Assembly (NCBI GenBank): GCA_947487595.1
Contig: CANKXJ010000039.1
Coordinates: forward strand, 1 to 7,058
Origin: Actinomycetota bacterium
GTDB taxonomy: Bacteria; Actinomycetota; Actinomycetes; Nanopelagicales; Nanopelagicaceae
DNA length: 7,058 nucleotides
Direction: 5' to 3'
The position numbers were made by a program, and so were the translations under genes. This document shows positions 1-6,549 of this stretch, in pieces (the stretch's first letter is position 1; each line of letters starts with the position of its first letter). Below the pieces are notes generated by a model. It did no database searches, had not been told where the DNA came from, and saw nothing but the letters and a program-made list of their open reading frames with translations.

Positions 1-1105
1 TCCGCGCCAAGATGGCTTTGACATTGTGGTGGCCTCTGAGGTCATGGCCATATTTTGCTTGGCCACTTCCATCAATGACTTGAAGGAGCGATTGGGTAAT
101 ATTGTGTGTGGCTACACAAGGGATCAAGAGCCAATTCTTGCAAGGCAATTGAAAACGCACGGCGCTATGGCAGCTTTGCTCAAAGACGCCTTAGCGCCCA
201 ACTTGGTGCAAACACTTGAGCATTCTCCGGCCCTCATTCATGGTGGCCCCTTTGCCAACATTGCGCACGGATGCAACTCTGTCTTGGCAACCAAGACTGC
301 ATTGAAGCTGGCCGATTATGTGGTTACCGAGGCTGGGTTTGGTGCTGACTTAGGCGCAGAGAAATTTGTCGATATCAAGTGCCGCAAGGCCGGTCTGCAA
401 CCTGCCGCTGCTGTCTTGGTGGCAACCATCCGCGCTTTGAAATTCCATGGCGGTGTAGATGTCAAGGCGCTAGGCCAAGAGGACCTGCAGGCACTTGAAA
501 AGGGCATTGCCAATATCGAGCGGCATGTGAATAACATTAAAAACCATTACGGCCTGGCCTGTGTGGTGGCCATCAATCACCGCACCGAAGACACAGACGC
601 AGAAGTGAAGTTATTGATGGACAAGCTGGCCCAAAAAGGCGTGAAAGTTATTCTGGCTCGGCATTGGGCTGAGGGCGGCAAGGGTGCGGCGGATCTGGCC
701 CATGAAGTGGTTCGCCTGTGCGAGCAGCCTAGCACCTTCAAGTTTGTCTATCAAGACAGCGATCCGCTGTGGGACAAGATGAAAGCCATTGCGACAAAGA
801 TCTATGGTGCATCGGACATCACGGCCGACGCTAAAGTGCTTGCACAAATTAAGAAATTACAAGAGTCCTACGGAAACTACCCCGTGTGTGTTGCAAAGAC
901 ACAGTACTCCTTCTCGACCGACCCTGCTTTGCGCGGGGCGCCTTCAGGCCATGTCGTGAACATTCGCGAAGTTCGATTGGCTGCAGGGGCGCAGTTTGTC
1001 GTTATGGTGTGCGGCGATATCATGACAATGCCAGGCTTGCCCAAGGTGCCATCGGCTTGTGCCATTGACGTCGGTCCTGATGGCAAAATTATTGGGCTTT
1101 TTTGA
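1..1105 (+). CDS. fhs: Formate--tetrahydrofolate ligase (10-formyl-THF synthetase), C-terminal part, 5' end outside window
   Basis: This cytosolic enzyme of one-carbon metabolism joins formate to tetrahydrofolate with ATP, giving 10-formyl-THF, ADP and phosphate. The frame is open from base 2 (P-R-Q-D-G-F-D-I) to the TGA at 1103-1105, so 367 residues of a protein usually near 560 are visible. The start codon and the N-terminal P-loop ATP-binding part lie to the left of the window. Visible family marks are HGGPFANIAHG near residues 80-90, TEAGFGADLGAEKF just after it, the FTHFS signature VATIRALKFHGG at bases 419-454, and the conserved C-terminal stretch MPGLPKVPSA followed by IDVGPDGKI. There is no frameshift and the C-terminus looks complete. 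The gene converges on the leuD-like gene with an 85-base gap. It shows no functional link to the - strand cluster beyond being next to it. The identification is firm; only the missing N-terminus cannot be checked. Confidence 0.97.
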   Translation, partial: PRQDGFDIVVASEVMAIFCLATSINDLKERLGNIVCGYTRDQEPILARQLKTHGAMAALLKDALAPNLVQTLEHSPALIHGGPFANIAHGCNSVLATKTALKLADYVVTEAGFGADLGAEKFVDIKCRKAGLQPAAAVLVATIRALKFHGGVDVKALGQEDLQALEKGIANIERHVNNIKNHYGLACVVAINHRTEDTDAEVKLLMDKLAQKGVKVILARHWAEGGKGAADLAHEVVRLCEQPSTFKFVYQDSDPLWDKMKAIATKIYGASDITADAKVLAQIKKLQESYGNYPVCVAKTQYSFSTDPALRGAPSGHVVNIREVRLAAGAQFVVMVCGDIMTMPGLPKVPSACAIDVGPDGKIIGLF

Positions 1106-1121
1106 ACGGACACTGTGAGCC

Positions 1122-1141
1122 ATCGCCATGTGATTGGCGGT
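1122..1141. other. Small hairpin after fhs
   Basis: The arms ATCGCCA and TGGCGGT form a seven-pair stem with one T-G wobble around the six-base loop TGTGAT. It starts 17 bases after the fhs stop codon and is not followed by a T tract on either strand. It may help protect the 3' end of the fhs mRNA or assist the terminator just downstream. The fold was read by eye and no energy was calculated. Confidence 0.3.
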
Positions 1142-1154
1142 TGAATAGATCAGA

Positions 1155-1192
1155 TGAGCCTTGTCACATTCAGGCTCAGTTAATCTTGTTTT
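1155..1192 (+). terminator. Probable rho-independent terminator of fhs, perhaps bidirectional
   Basis: A perfect seven-base inverted repeat, TGAGCCT (1155-1161) and AGGCTCA (1172-1178), encloses a ten-base loop. On the + strand it is followed by the T-rich stretch GTTAATCTTGTTTT, which suits termination of fhs. On the - strand the stem begins 12 bases after the leuD-like TAA codon, so it could also end that operon, but no good T run follows in that direction. The stem is short and the T tract is interrupted, so this is moderate evidence. Confidence 0.45.
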
Positions 1193-1838
1193 ACGCTGGA
1201 AGGGTAGGGTGTGTCCAAATCCAAGGACGACGACCTTTACTTTGCGCTTCAAAAGCTTCAATGGCAGGCAAGCTTTTTAAGGTCAAGCCAATAGGATCAA
1301 GACCTTCAAGCAAACTGATTCGTCTTAACGGATCAACATGAAATGAATAGTCATGGCGCCAAGGCGTGACTATTGTTTGTTGAATTAAATTAACCGTCAA
1401 AGAAATTTGCTGATGATCATTGGTCGCGGCTCTGTTTAAAAGTTGAGTTTGAATAGCTGTGATGTCTTCATGGGGAAGTTGAATTGGCAATAAGCCATTT
1501 TGAAAACAATTGCCAAAAAATATCTCACCAAATGAGGGGGCAATGACGCAACGAATTCCCATGCCCGCAATGGCCCAAACTGCCATTTCTCTGGAGCTAC
1601 CACACCCAAAGTTTTCAGAAGCAATTAAAATTCCAGTACTTTTAAACGGATCGCGATTCAAAATAAAATCGGGATTTTGAGTGCCGTCGGGCATCAGACG
1701 TTCTGCTTCAAAAGCCCAAAGCCCCATGTCTTTGCGGGCAACGCGAGCACAGCGCTCAATGCGAATAATTCTGTCGGTATCTACATTGGCGTGAACGAAG
1801 GGTGCAGCAACAGCTGTGAATACTTCAAATTTTTCCAT
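1191..1838 (-). CDS. leuD: 3-isopropylmalate dehydratase-type small subunit (LeuD family, divergent)
   Basis: This is the 215-residue swivel subunit of a heterodimeric aconitase-family dehydratase; the length is normal for LeuD (about 200-215). It would pair with the LeuC-type protein encoded just upstream to form the active site. Visible motifs are NVDTDRII (18-25), ENFGCGSSRE (75-84, the phosphate/carboxylate-binding serine-arginine loop), FGEIFFGN (103-110) and GLDPIGLTL (179-187). The frame stays open further upstream, but ATG at 1838 is chosen because it falls one base after the leuC TAA and starts at the family N-terminus. Odd points: the proline that normally follows DTDxII is Arg26, and the usual SSREHAPW reads SSREMAVW, so a His and a Pro are missing. 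These changes sit close to the substrate pocket and suggest a substrate other than isopropylmalate. Five sampled 60-base lines average about 43% GC, against about 54% in fhs. The family is certain; the true substrate is not. Confidence 0.9.
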   Translation of the reverse strand: MEKFEVFTAVAAPFVHANVDTDRIIRIERCARVARKDMGLWAFEAERLMPDGTQNPDFILNRDPFKSTGILIASENFGCGSSREMAVWAIAGMGIRCVIAPSFGEIFFGNCFQNGLLPIQLPHEDITAIQTQLLNRAATNDHQQISLTVNLIQQTIVTPWRHDYSFHVDPLRRISLLEGLDPIGLTLKSLPAIEAFEAQSKGRRPWIWTHPTLPA

Positions 1839-1839
1839 T

Positions 1840-3240
1840 TTAGAAATTCCGATGGTCAACAATTTTTCCTGCCAGAGCCGCAGCCGCGGCCATTTCAGGA
1901 CTTGCCAAGTGAGTTCGCGCACCTGGGCCTTGTCTTCCCGTAAAGTTGCGGTTTGAAGTTGAGACACATCGCTCACCAGGTGCAATCAACTCACCGTTGG
2001 CACCTACACAAAGTGAGCATCCTGGTTCACGCCATTCAAACCCTGCAGTTTTGAAAATTTGATCTAAACCTTCAGATTCAGCTTGATGCTTAACTTGCAT
2101 GGAGCCTGGAACCACCCACGCAGTGACATGATTTGCAACTTGGCGGCCTTGGATGACAGCCGCGGCCAGTCTTAGATCATTGAGCCTTGAGTTTGTACAA
2201 GAACCAATAAAAACACGTTGAATTGGGGTTCCAATGATTTGCTGACCTGCTTGCAGGCCCATGTAATCAAGTGCGTCTTGCCAAGCTTGTTTTTGAACAC
2301 TGCTACCAGCCTCTTCGAGCAGTGGAATGGTCTGAGTAACGGAGATGACTTGTTCGGGACTGGTACCCCAAGTGATGTATGGAGAAAGTTTTGAGCAATC
2401 AATGACGACTGATTTGTCGAAGACAGCGCCTGAATCGCTTATCAAAGTTGACCAGTATTGAATAGCAGACTGCCAATTATCGCCTTTGGGGGAAAATGGC
2501 CTGTCCTTTAGCCAATCGATGGTGATCTGATCGGGCGCAATCATGCCAACTTTGGCGCCACATTCGATGGACAAATTGCACAAGGTTAAGCGCGACTCCA
2601 TGTCCAGGGCTTCAATGGCTGTGCCGCAATACTCAATTGCATAGCCAGTACCTCCAGCAGTACCAATGTGTCCAATCAGTGCCAATATCATGTCCTTGGC
2701 AGCGACACCAGGAGGAGTTTTGCCTGCAAACTCAACACGCATGGTTTTGGGCTTTTTTTGCTGCAAGGTTTGAGTGGCCAAAACGTGCTGAACTTCGGTC
2801 GTGCCTATGCCAAACGCGATAGCTCCCATTGCGCCATGAGTACAGGTATGGCTGTCTCCGCAAACGATGGTGGTACCAGGCAAGGAAATGCCTTGCTCTG
2901 GACCAATGACATGAATAATGCCTTGTGAATTTTGTCCCAAATCAAACAAATGTATGCCGGATTCGTGGGTTTGTTTTCTGAGCAATGCGATTGTGTCATC
3001 TGCCCACGGCGCGATGCCACCCGTTCTGCCTGGTGCTGTTTCTACGACATGATCAGGTGTGGCAAAAGTTAAATTTGGTTGCCTAACTTTGAGTCCGCGT
3101 TGGCGAATTTGAAAAATGGCATCACCACCTCCAAGGTCGTGCATGAGGTGCCGATCAATGAAAAGCAGGTCAACATCAAGGGCTAAATTTTCAACCACAT
3201 GTTGCGACCAAACTTTTTCAAAAAGTGTTCTTGCTGTCAT
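1840..3240 (-). CDS. leuC: 3-isopropylmalate dehydratase-type large subunit (LeuC family), 4Fe-4S hydro-lyase
   Basis: This 466-residue protein has the normal LeuC length and is the iron-sulfur subunit of an aconitase-superfamily dehydratase acting on 2-hydroxy dicarboxylic acids. Canonical LeuC moves the hydroxyl of 2-isopropylmalate to give 3-isopropylmalate. Motifs are FIDRHLMHD (27-35), CGDSHTCTHGAMGA (127-140), GIGTTEVQHVLATQT (144-158), GSCTNSR (346-352) with cluster ligand Cys348, GCSLC (407-411) with ligands Cys408 and Cys411, and CVSTSNRNF (425-433). All three cluster cysteines are present, so the enzyme should be active. The motif usually read as DHNVPT is DHVVET at 63-68, a change near the active site. 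The ATG overlaps the TGA of the lyase gene (ATGA), which suggests translational coupling, and the stop lies one base before the leuD-like start. No leuA or leuB is nearby, so leucine synthesis is not supported by context. A paralogue in a catabolic operon is the better guess. Confidence 0.92.
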   Translation of the reverse strand: MTARTLFEKVWSQHVVENLALDVDLLFIDRHLMHDLGGGDAIFQIRQRGLKVRQPNLTFATPDHVVETAPGRTGGIAPWADDTIALLRKQTHESGIHLFDLGQNSQGIIHVIGPEQGISLPGTTIVCGDSHTCTHGAMGAIAFGIGTTEVQHVLATQTLQQKKPKTMRVEFAGKTPPGVAAKDMILALIGHIGTAGGTGYAIEYCGTAIEALDMESRLTLCNLSIECGAKVGMIAPDQITIDWLKDRPFSPKGDNWQSAIQYWSTLISDSGAVFDKSVVIDCSKLSPYITWGTSPEQVISVTQTIPLLEEAGSSVQKQAWQDALDYMGLQAGQQIIGTPIQRVFIGSCTNSRLNDLRLAAAVIQGRQVANHVTAWVVPGSMQVKHQAESEGLDQIFKTAGFEWREPGCSLCVGANGELIAPGERCVSTSNRNFTGRQGPGARTHLASPEMAAAAALAGKIVDHRNF

Positions 3241-4136
3241 GTTTGTTCAACGTACTTCTTTTCGAACTCCCAGACATCAGGAAACCCTACCAATTCGTGC
3301 AACTCTTTCATGTCAATCATAGGAACAGGGCTGCCAGCTGTGGTGCCGTGATCGGCCAGATACTGCAGCGCATTTTTAGTAGCTGCAGCAGCGACTGCCA
3401 TGACAGCGCCTGGCCAAATGGCCAGCGCAAAGCCTAGATCTTTCAATTGCTTGGCCGAGAGTTCTGGCGATCTACCCGTTGGAACCATGTTGGCAATGAG
3501 CCAAGCGCCGCAGCCATGCAGTTCTTCGGCAATGCGCTTAAATTCATCGACAGATTCTGGTGATTCAACAAAAATAATATCGGCCCCTGCCTTGGCAAAC
3601 AACTTACCGCGTTCTAGCGCTTCGTCTAATCCCAGGCCCGTTCTGGCATCGGTTCTGGCAATAATGAGGGTGTCTGAACTTCTTCTCGCATCGACAGCGA
3701 CTTCAATGCGTCTTACGGCGTCTTGTTTGGAAACAACCCTGCGGTTTGGTGTGTGGCCGCATTTCTTAGGTGATTCTTGATCCTCTAGTTGAATAGCTTG
3801 AACACCAGCCTCCTCATAACCTCTGACGGTGTGCCGAATGTTGATTAGCCCGCCAAAGCCTGTATCTGCGTCTGCGATGAGGGGGCTGCTGATGCCATGG
3901 GCAATGGTTCTTGCGCGACCTTGCATATCTGTATAGCCGGCCAGCCCTGCATCTGGAAGTCCGAGGTGCGATGCTGAAACCCCATAACCGGTCATGTACA
4001 AAGCATGAAATCCCATTTGATCTGCAACTTTGGCCGAGATCATTTCATAAATACCAGGCGCAACAACGAAGTCGCCATTTTGGAGTTTCTGCTTGAGCGT
4101 TCCGCGGTGGCTAGGCATGCTGAATTCTTTGGTCAT
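3237..4136 (-). CDS. Isocitrate lyase/PEP mutase superfamily C-C lyase (2-methylisocitrate or 2,3-dimethylmalate lyase-like)
   Basis: This is a 299-residue cytosolic (beta/alpha)8-barrel enzyme, the usual size for PrpB-type lyases, which split a 2-hydroxy dicarboxylic or tricarboxylic acid into a 2-oxoacid and a second carboxylic acid with Mg2+. Visible marks are LYMTGYG (46-52), the metal-binding DADTGFG (89-95), QLEDQ (116-120), the catalytic loop KKCGH (124-128) with nucleophile Cys126, ARTDAR (160-165) and FVESPES (189-195). The intact Cys points to a true lyase and away from oxaloacetate decarboxylase or PEP mutase members. Start 4136 is chosen because AAGGA (4143-4147) lies six bases upstream; an earlier in-frame ATG at 4190 sits inside the receptor gene without such a site. 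The gene starts 11 bases after the receptor stop and overlaps the LeuC-type start by four bases. Without prpC or prpD here, methylcitrate-cycle PrpB is unlikely. Cleavage of 2,3-dimethylmalate or of an isopropylmalate-like acid fits the adjacent dehydratase. The exact substrate is unknown. Confidence 0.9.
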   Translation of the reverse strand: MTKEFSMPSHRGTLKQKLQNGDFVVAPGIYEMISAKVADQMGFHALYMTGYGVSASHLGLPDAGLAGYTDMQGRARTIAHGISSPLIADADTGFGGLINIRHTVRGYEEAGVQAIQLEDQESPKKCGHTPNRRVVSKQDAVRRIEVAVDARRSSDTLIIARTDARTGLGLDEALERGKLFAKAGADIIFVESPESVDEFKRIAEELHGCGAWLIANMVPTGRSPELSAKQLKDLGFALAIWPGAVMAVAAAATKNALQYLADHGTTAGSPVPMIDMKELHELVGFPDVWEFEKKYVEQT

Positions 4137-4147
4137 TGGGTATCCTT

Positions 4148-5143
4148 TTACTCGGCAACAGCGCCTGAATCTTTGACTGCTTTGCCCCATTTGGGAACAT
4201 CAGTGGCGAGCAATTGGTTGAATGCCGCTGGCGTTGAAGCTACAACATCTAATCCCAGCTTTGACAAGCGCTCTTTCACATCAGGAGACTGCAACGCAGC
4301 AGCAATTTCTACATTGAGCTTGTTCACAATGGGGGCTGGTATACCGGCAGGACCTAGAATGGCAAGCCAATTTTCGGCTTCAAATGGAATGCCAGACTCA
4401 ATGAAAGTAGGCACATCTGGCAGCGCGCTGGAGCGTTTTGTGGCGGCCAAACCAATGGCTTTTGCGCGGCCAGATTGAATGTGCACCATGGAGGTATTGA
4501 CACTGACGCTTGTCATTTGAACATCGCCAGCTAACAAGGCTTGCATTGCGGGTGCGCCACCTTTGTAGGGTATGTGAACCATGTCTAGCCCACCCGCCGC
4601 TGACCTGAATAACTCTAATGCAAGGTGGGAGCCATTGCCAGTGCCAGCCGATGAAAAGGTGAACTTGCCGGGTTGGCTTTTAACCAATGCTACAAATTCT
4701 TTAGGAGTTTTTGCGGGCACCGAAGGGTGAATTAAAATGACTGCAGGAAATGTGGCCGCCAAAGTAATGGGGCTAAAGTCTTTGAAAACATCATATTGAA
4801 GCTTGGCGCCGTACAGTGTTGGCGCAATAGATTGAGTGCCGTTGTCAGCAACAACCAATGTGTAGCCATCGGGAGCCGATTTAGCCGTAAAAGCTACAGC
4901 AATCGTGCCACCTGCTCCCACCCTGTTTTCAACCACAACTTGTTGACCAATGCGCTCACTCAGTTTTTGAGCGAGTATGCGACCAAAGGCATCTGAATTG
5001 CCTCCAGCAGCATGAGGAATAATTAACTTAATGGGCTTAGTTGGGAAGCTCTGAGCCATTGAGTTTCCAGAAAATGAAAGCAAACTGCCAGCTGTTAGCA
5101 GTGCAAGTGTTCCTAAAGTCATGCGACGCTGTTTTGAAGTCAT
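4148..5143 (-). CDS. Bug/TctC-family periplasmic solute-binding receptor
   Basis: This is a 331-residue extracytoplasmic receptor of the tripartite tricarboxylate transporter (TctC/Bug) family. These proteins bind small carboxylates in the periplasm and are strongly expanded in Burkholderiales. It has a signal peptide: basic MTSKQRR, a hydrophobic core around 9-24, and a likely cleavage after Ser-Met-Ala at residue 30. The family start FPTKPIKLIIP followed by AAGG lies at 33-48. The ligand-lobe motifs GTGNGSHLALELF (167-179) and IPYKGGAPAMQALLAGDV (191-208) are typical, as is LPDVPTFIESG (241-251). Start 5143 is chosen because AAGGAA (5149-5154) lies five bases upstream and because this start gives a clean signal peptide; ATGs further up would add an unlikely leader. 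It is the first gene of the four-gene operon, so its ligand is probably the substrate of the downstream dehydratase and lyase. The TctA/TctB membrane partners are not in the window, which is common for Bug receptors. The ligand cannot be read from the sequence. Confidence 0.95.
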   Translation of the reverse strand: MTSKQRRMTLGTLALLTAGSLLSFSGNSMAQSFPTKPIKLIIPHAAGGNSDAFGRILAQKLSERIGQQVVVENRVGAGGTIAVAFTAKSAPDGYTLVVADNGTQSIAPTLYGAKLQYDVFKDFSPITLAATFPAVILIHPSVPAKTPKEFVALVKSQPGKFTFSSAGTGNGSHLALELFRSAAGGLDMVHIPYKGGAPAMQALLAGDVQMTSVSVNTSMVHIQSGRAKAIGLAATKRSSALPDVPTFIESGIPFEAENWLAILGPAGIPAPIVNKLNVEIAAALQSPDVKERLSKLGLDVVASTPAAFNQLLATDVPKWGKAVKDSGAVAE

Positions 5144-5173
5144 TCTGTTTCCTTTTGAGTGGGCTGCCATTTC

Positions 5174-5215
5174 AAGAAACATCATATACAAAAAGCCAAA
5201 CGAGTGAGCTAGGGT
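5174..5215 (-). promoter_or_regulatory. Weak candidate promoter/operator before the Bug operon
   Basis: On the - strand a -10-like TATGAT (5181-5186) lies about 38 bases before the receptor ATG, which would put the mRNA start near 5174. No good -35 box is found at 17-18 bases. An inverted repeat CAAAC-N12-GTTTG covers the place where a -35 box would be and could be an activator or repressor site. The call rests on eye reading and on the need for a promoter between the upstream hairpin and the operon. Confidence 0.2.
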
Positions 5216-5230
5216 TTGATATGAGAAATA

Positions 5231-5267
5231 CGATCAAGTTGCACCTAGCTTGGTAGCATCTTGATCG
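5231..5267 (-). terminator. Long hairpin between the aldo/keto reductase and the Bug operon
   Basis: The eight-base arms CGATCAAG (5231-5238) and CTTGATCG (5260-5267) are perfectly complementary. Inside them, after one T-T mismatch, TGC pairs with GCA and ACC pairs with GGT around one bulged A, leaving the loop TAGCTT. That gives 14 pairs in 37 nt, too many to dismiss as chance. It begins 38 bases after the aldo/keto reductase stop codon, so termination or 3'-end protection of that transcript is the simplest reading. The sequence after it on the - strand, TATTTCTC, is only a weak U tract. It also lies about 88 bases before the receptor start, so it could instead be an operator for the operon. 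Confidence 0.45.
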
Positions 5268-5305
5268 CACTTTTCATGAACGATTCAATCAGACCGCAAC
5301 ACGCG

Positions 5306-6307
5306 TCAGCCGAGCCTGGCTGAAAGTGGGTAAGAAGGGTCGTTGTAGCCTGGGGTAGAAGGGTGACCGGGCGAAACAAGTTGGTTGACAAAGTCTTCGT
5401 CTTCTTGGGTGATGGTCAGATCCAGCGCTCCCCAATAGTCTTGCCACTGAGCTAATGTGCGTGGTCCGCCTATGACCGAAGTTACTGCCCGGTTTGCCAA
5501 AACCCAAGCTAAAGCAAAGTGTGAGAGTTGAATGCCTTTTTCTTCGCAACGCGTGCTGAGCTTTTGCGCAATTTCTAAAGACTCTTTGCGGTACTCGGTT
5601 TCAAGAATTCGTTTGTCGCCGCGCGCTAAACGGCTGTCGGGAACGGGCGCCGCTCCAGGTGCATATTTGCCTGTGAGAATGCCCCTGGCAATCGGGCTGT
5701 AGGCTGCAACGCCTATGCCGTAATGCGCACATGCTTCTAGTACTTCAACTTCTGGTACACGGTTGAGTAAATTGTAATAAGGCTGGCAGACCACAGGTGC
5801 CGGCATGTTCATTTGCTGACACAAGCGCACCACCTCAGCAATGCGCCATCCTCTGAAATTAGACAAACCCCAGTAACGAATTTTGCCGTCGCGCAGCAAG
5901 GATTCAATAGCGCGCAAGGGTTCTTCAAGATGCATACCGTTGAAGTCGCGGTGCATGTAATAGATGTCTAAGTGGTCAGTTTGCAAGCGAGTCAAACTGT
6001 CCTCGCATGCACGCAACATCCAAGCGCGGGAGAAATTCCGCTCATTGATATTGCCTGACATGATGTTGCCCACTTTGCTGGCCAAGATCCAGTGGTTGCG
6101 TTTTCCTTTGATCAACTCGCCAGTCATCATTTCTGATTTTCCAAGGCTGTAAACATCTGCGGTATCGATAAAATTGCAGCCATTGGCATTGGCATGTTCA
6201 ACAATGCTGCGCGCCTCGTCCATGTTCGTTTGGTCTGCAAACATCATGGTTCCCAGGCAAATGCGGGAGACTTGCAAGGGGCTGTGTCCTAAGTTTTTGT
6301 AAATCAT
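5306..6307 (-). CDS. Aldo/keto reductase (NADPH-dependent oxidoreductase)
   Basis: This is a 333-residue soluble (beta/alpha)8-barrel oxidoreductase of the aldo/keto reductase superfamily, which reduces aldehydes or ketones with NAD(P)H. The catalytic tetrad is visible: Asp48 and Tyr53 in FIDTADVYSLGKSE (46-59), Lys78 in ILASKVG (74-80) and His119 in LDIYYMHRD (113-121). Other family marks are LGTMMF (18-23), IRYWGLSNF (143-151), AYSPIARGILTGKY (202-215), and ALAWVLAN (265-272) leading to the cofactor-binding SVIGGPRT (277-284). The protein is complete. ATG at 6307 gives the standard N-terminus (short strand, LGHSPLQVSR), but the ribosome binding site is weak: only AAAGA about eight bases upstream. 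It lies between two other - strand units with gaps of 242 and 162 bases, so it is probably transcribed on its own. The substrate is unknown; a role in handling an aldehyde from the neighbouring pathway is only a guess. Confidence 0.94.
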   Translation of the reverse strand: MIYKNLGHSPLQVSRICLGTMMFADQTNMDEARSIVEHANANGCNFIDTADVYSLGKSEMMTGELIKGKRNHWILASKVGNIMSGNINERNFSRAWMLRACEDSLTRLQTDHLDIYYMHRDFNGMHLEEPLRAIESLLRDGKIRYWGLSNFRGWRIAEVVRLCQQMNMPAPVVCQPYYNLLNRVPEVEVLEACAHYGIGVAAYSPIARGILTGKYAPGAAPVPDSRLARGDKRILETEYRKESLEIAQKLSTRCEEKGIQLSHFALAWVLANRAVTSVIGGPRTLAQWQDYWGALDLTITQEDEDFVNQLVSPGHPSTPGYNDPSYPLSARLG

Positions 6308-6414
6308 AGGGAGTATCTTTCAATTTGATATTTTGAATAAGCTATTGGGCTTGAGCATACTGTGCTAGGGCCATGATACGTTGCCTGAGTTGAAAGCGCG
6401 TGCTGCTCAATGCA

Positions 6415-6444
6415 TCCCAATCTGAGCCGGCTCAAGCAATGGGA
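6415..6444. promoter_or_regulatory. Twelve-base perfect palindrome inside a wider dyad
   Basis: TGAGCCGGCTCA (6423-6434) is a perfect palindrome, flanked by a second, slightly off-centre pair TCCCA (6415-6419) and TGGGA (6440-6444). It lies in the gap between the acyl-CoA synthetase stop and the aldo/keto reductase start, about 110 bases before the latter. It could be a regulator-binding site for the reductase gene or part of a structured 3' end of the synthetase mRNA. No T tract follows it, so a rho-independent terminator is not supported. The rest of this 242-base gap holds no gene I can support. Confidence 0.3.
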
Positions 6445-6549
6445 GTTGATTTTGCATATAGGGGTTCTGCATTCATGACAACCGATTGGTCCGGTACAGA
6501 CAGTTTAAGGCTGTGGTGTGAATCTTTCACATCATCAAAAAAGAAGTCA

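Noticed and set aside
1839..1985. Upstream extension of the leuD-like frame to an ATG at 1985
   Set aside because: It would overlap the conserved LeuC C-terminus by almost 150 bases and add a tail with no LeuD similarity. The ATG at 1838 fits the family N-terminus and the operon spacing.
1191..3240. Housekeeping leucine biosynthesis operon
   Set aside because: In Burkholderiales leuCD normally stand with leuB and often asd. Here they follow a receptor and a C-C lyase, leuB is absent downstream, and the active-site motifs are changed.
3400..3780. 126-codon open frame on the + strand
   Set aside because: It is an antisense shadow of the lyase gene, rich in Ser and Ala from the reverse reading of its codons, and has no domain.
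3237..4136. Methylcitrate-cycle prpB
   Set aside because: No prpC, prpD/acnM or prpR is adjacent and the partners are LeuCD-like. The family fits, but the context does not.
4137..4190. Earlier ATG at 4190 for the lyase
   Set aside because: It lies inside the receptor coding end and lacks a ribosome binding site, whereas the ATG at 4136 has AAGGA at six bases.
4005..4478. 157-codon open frame on the + strand
   Set aside because: It lies opposite the receptor and lyase genes, which have full family motifs; its translation has no recognisable domain and it has no good ribosome binding site.
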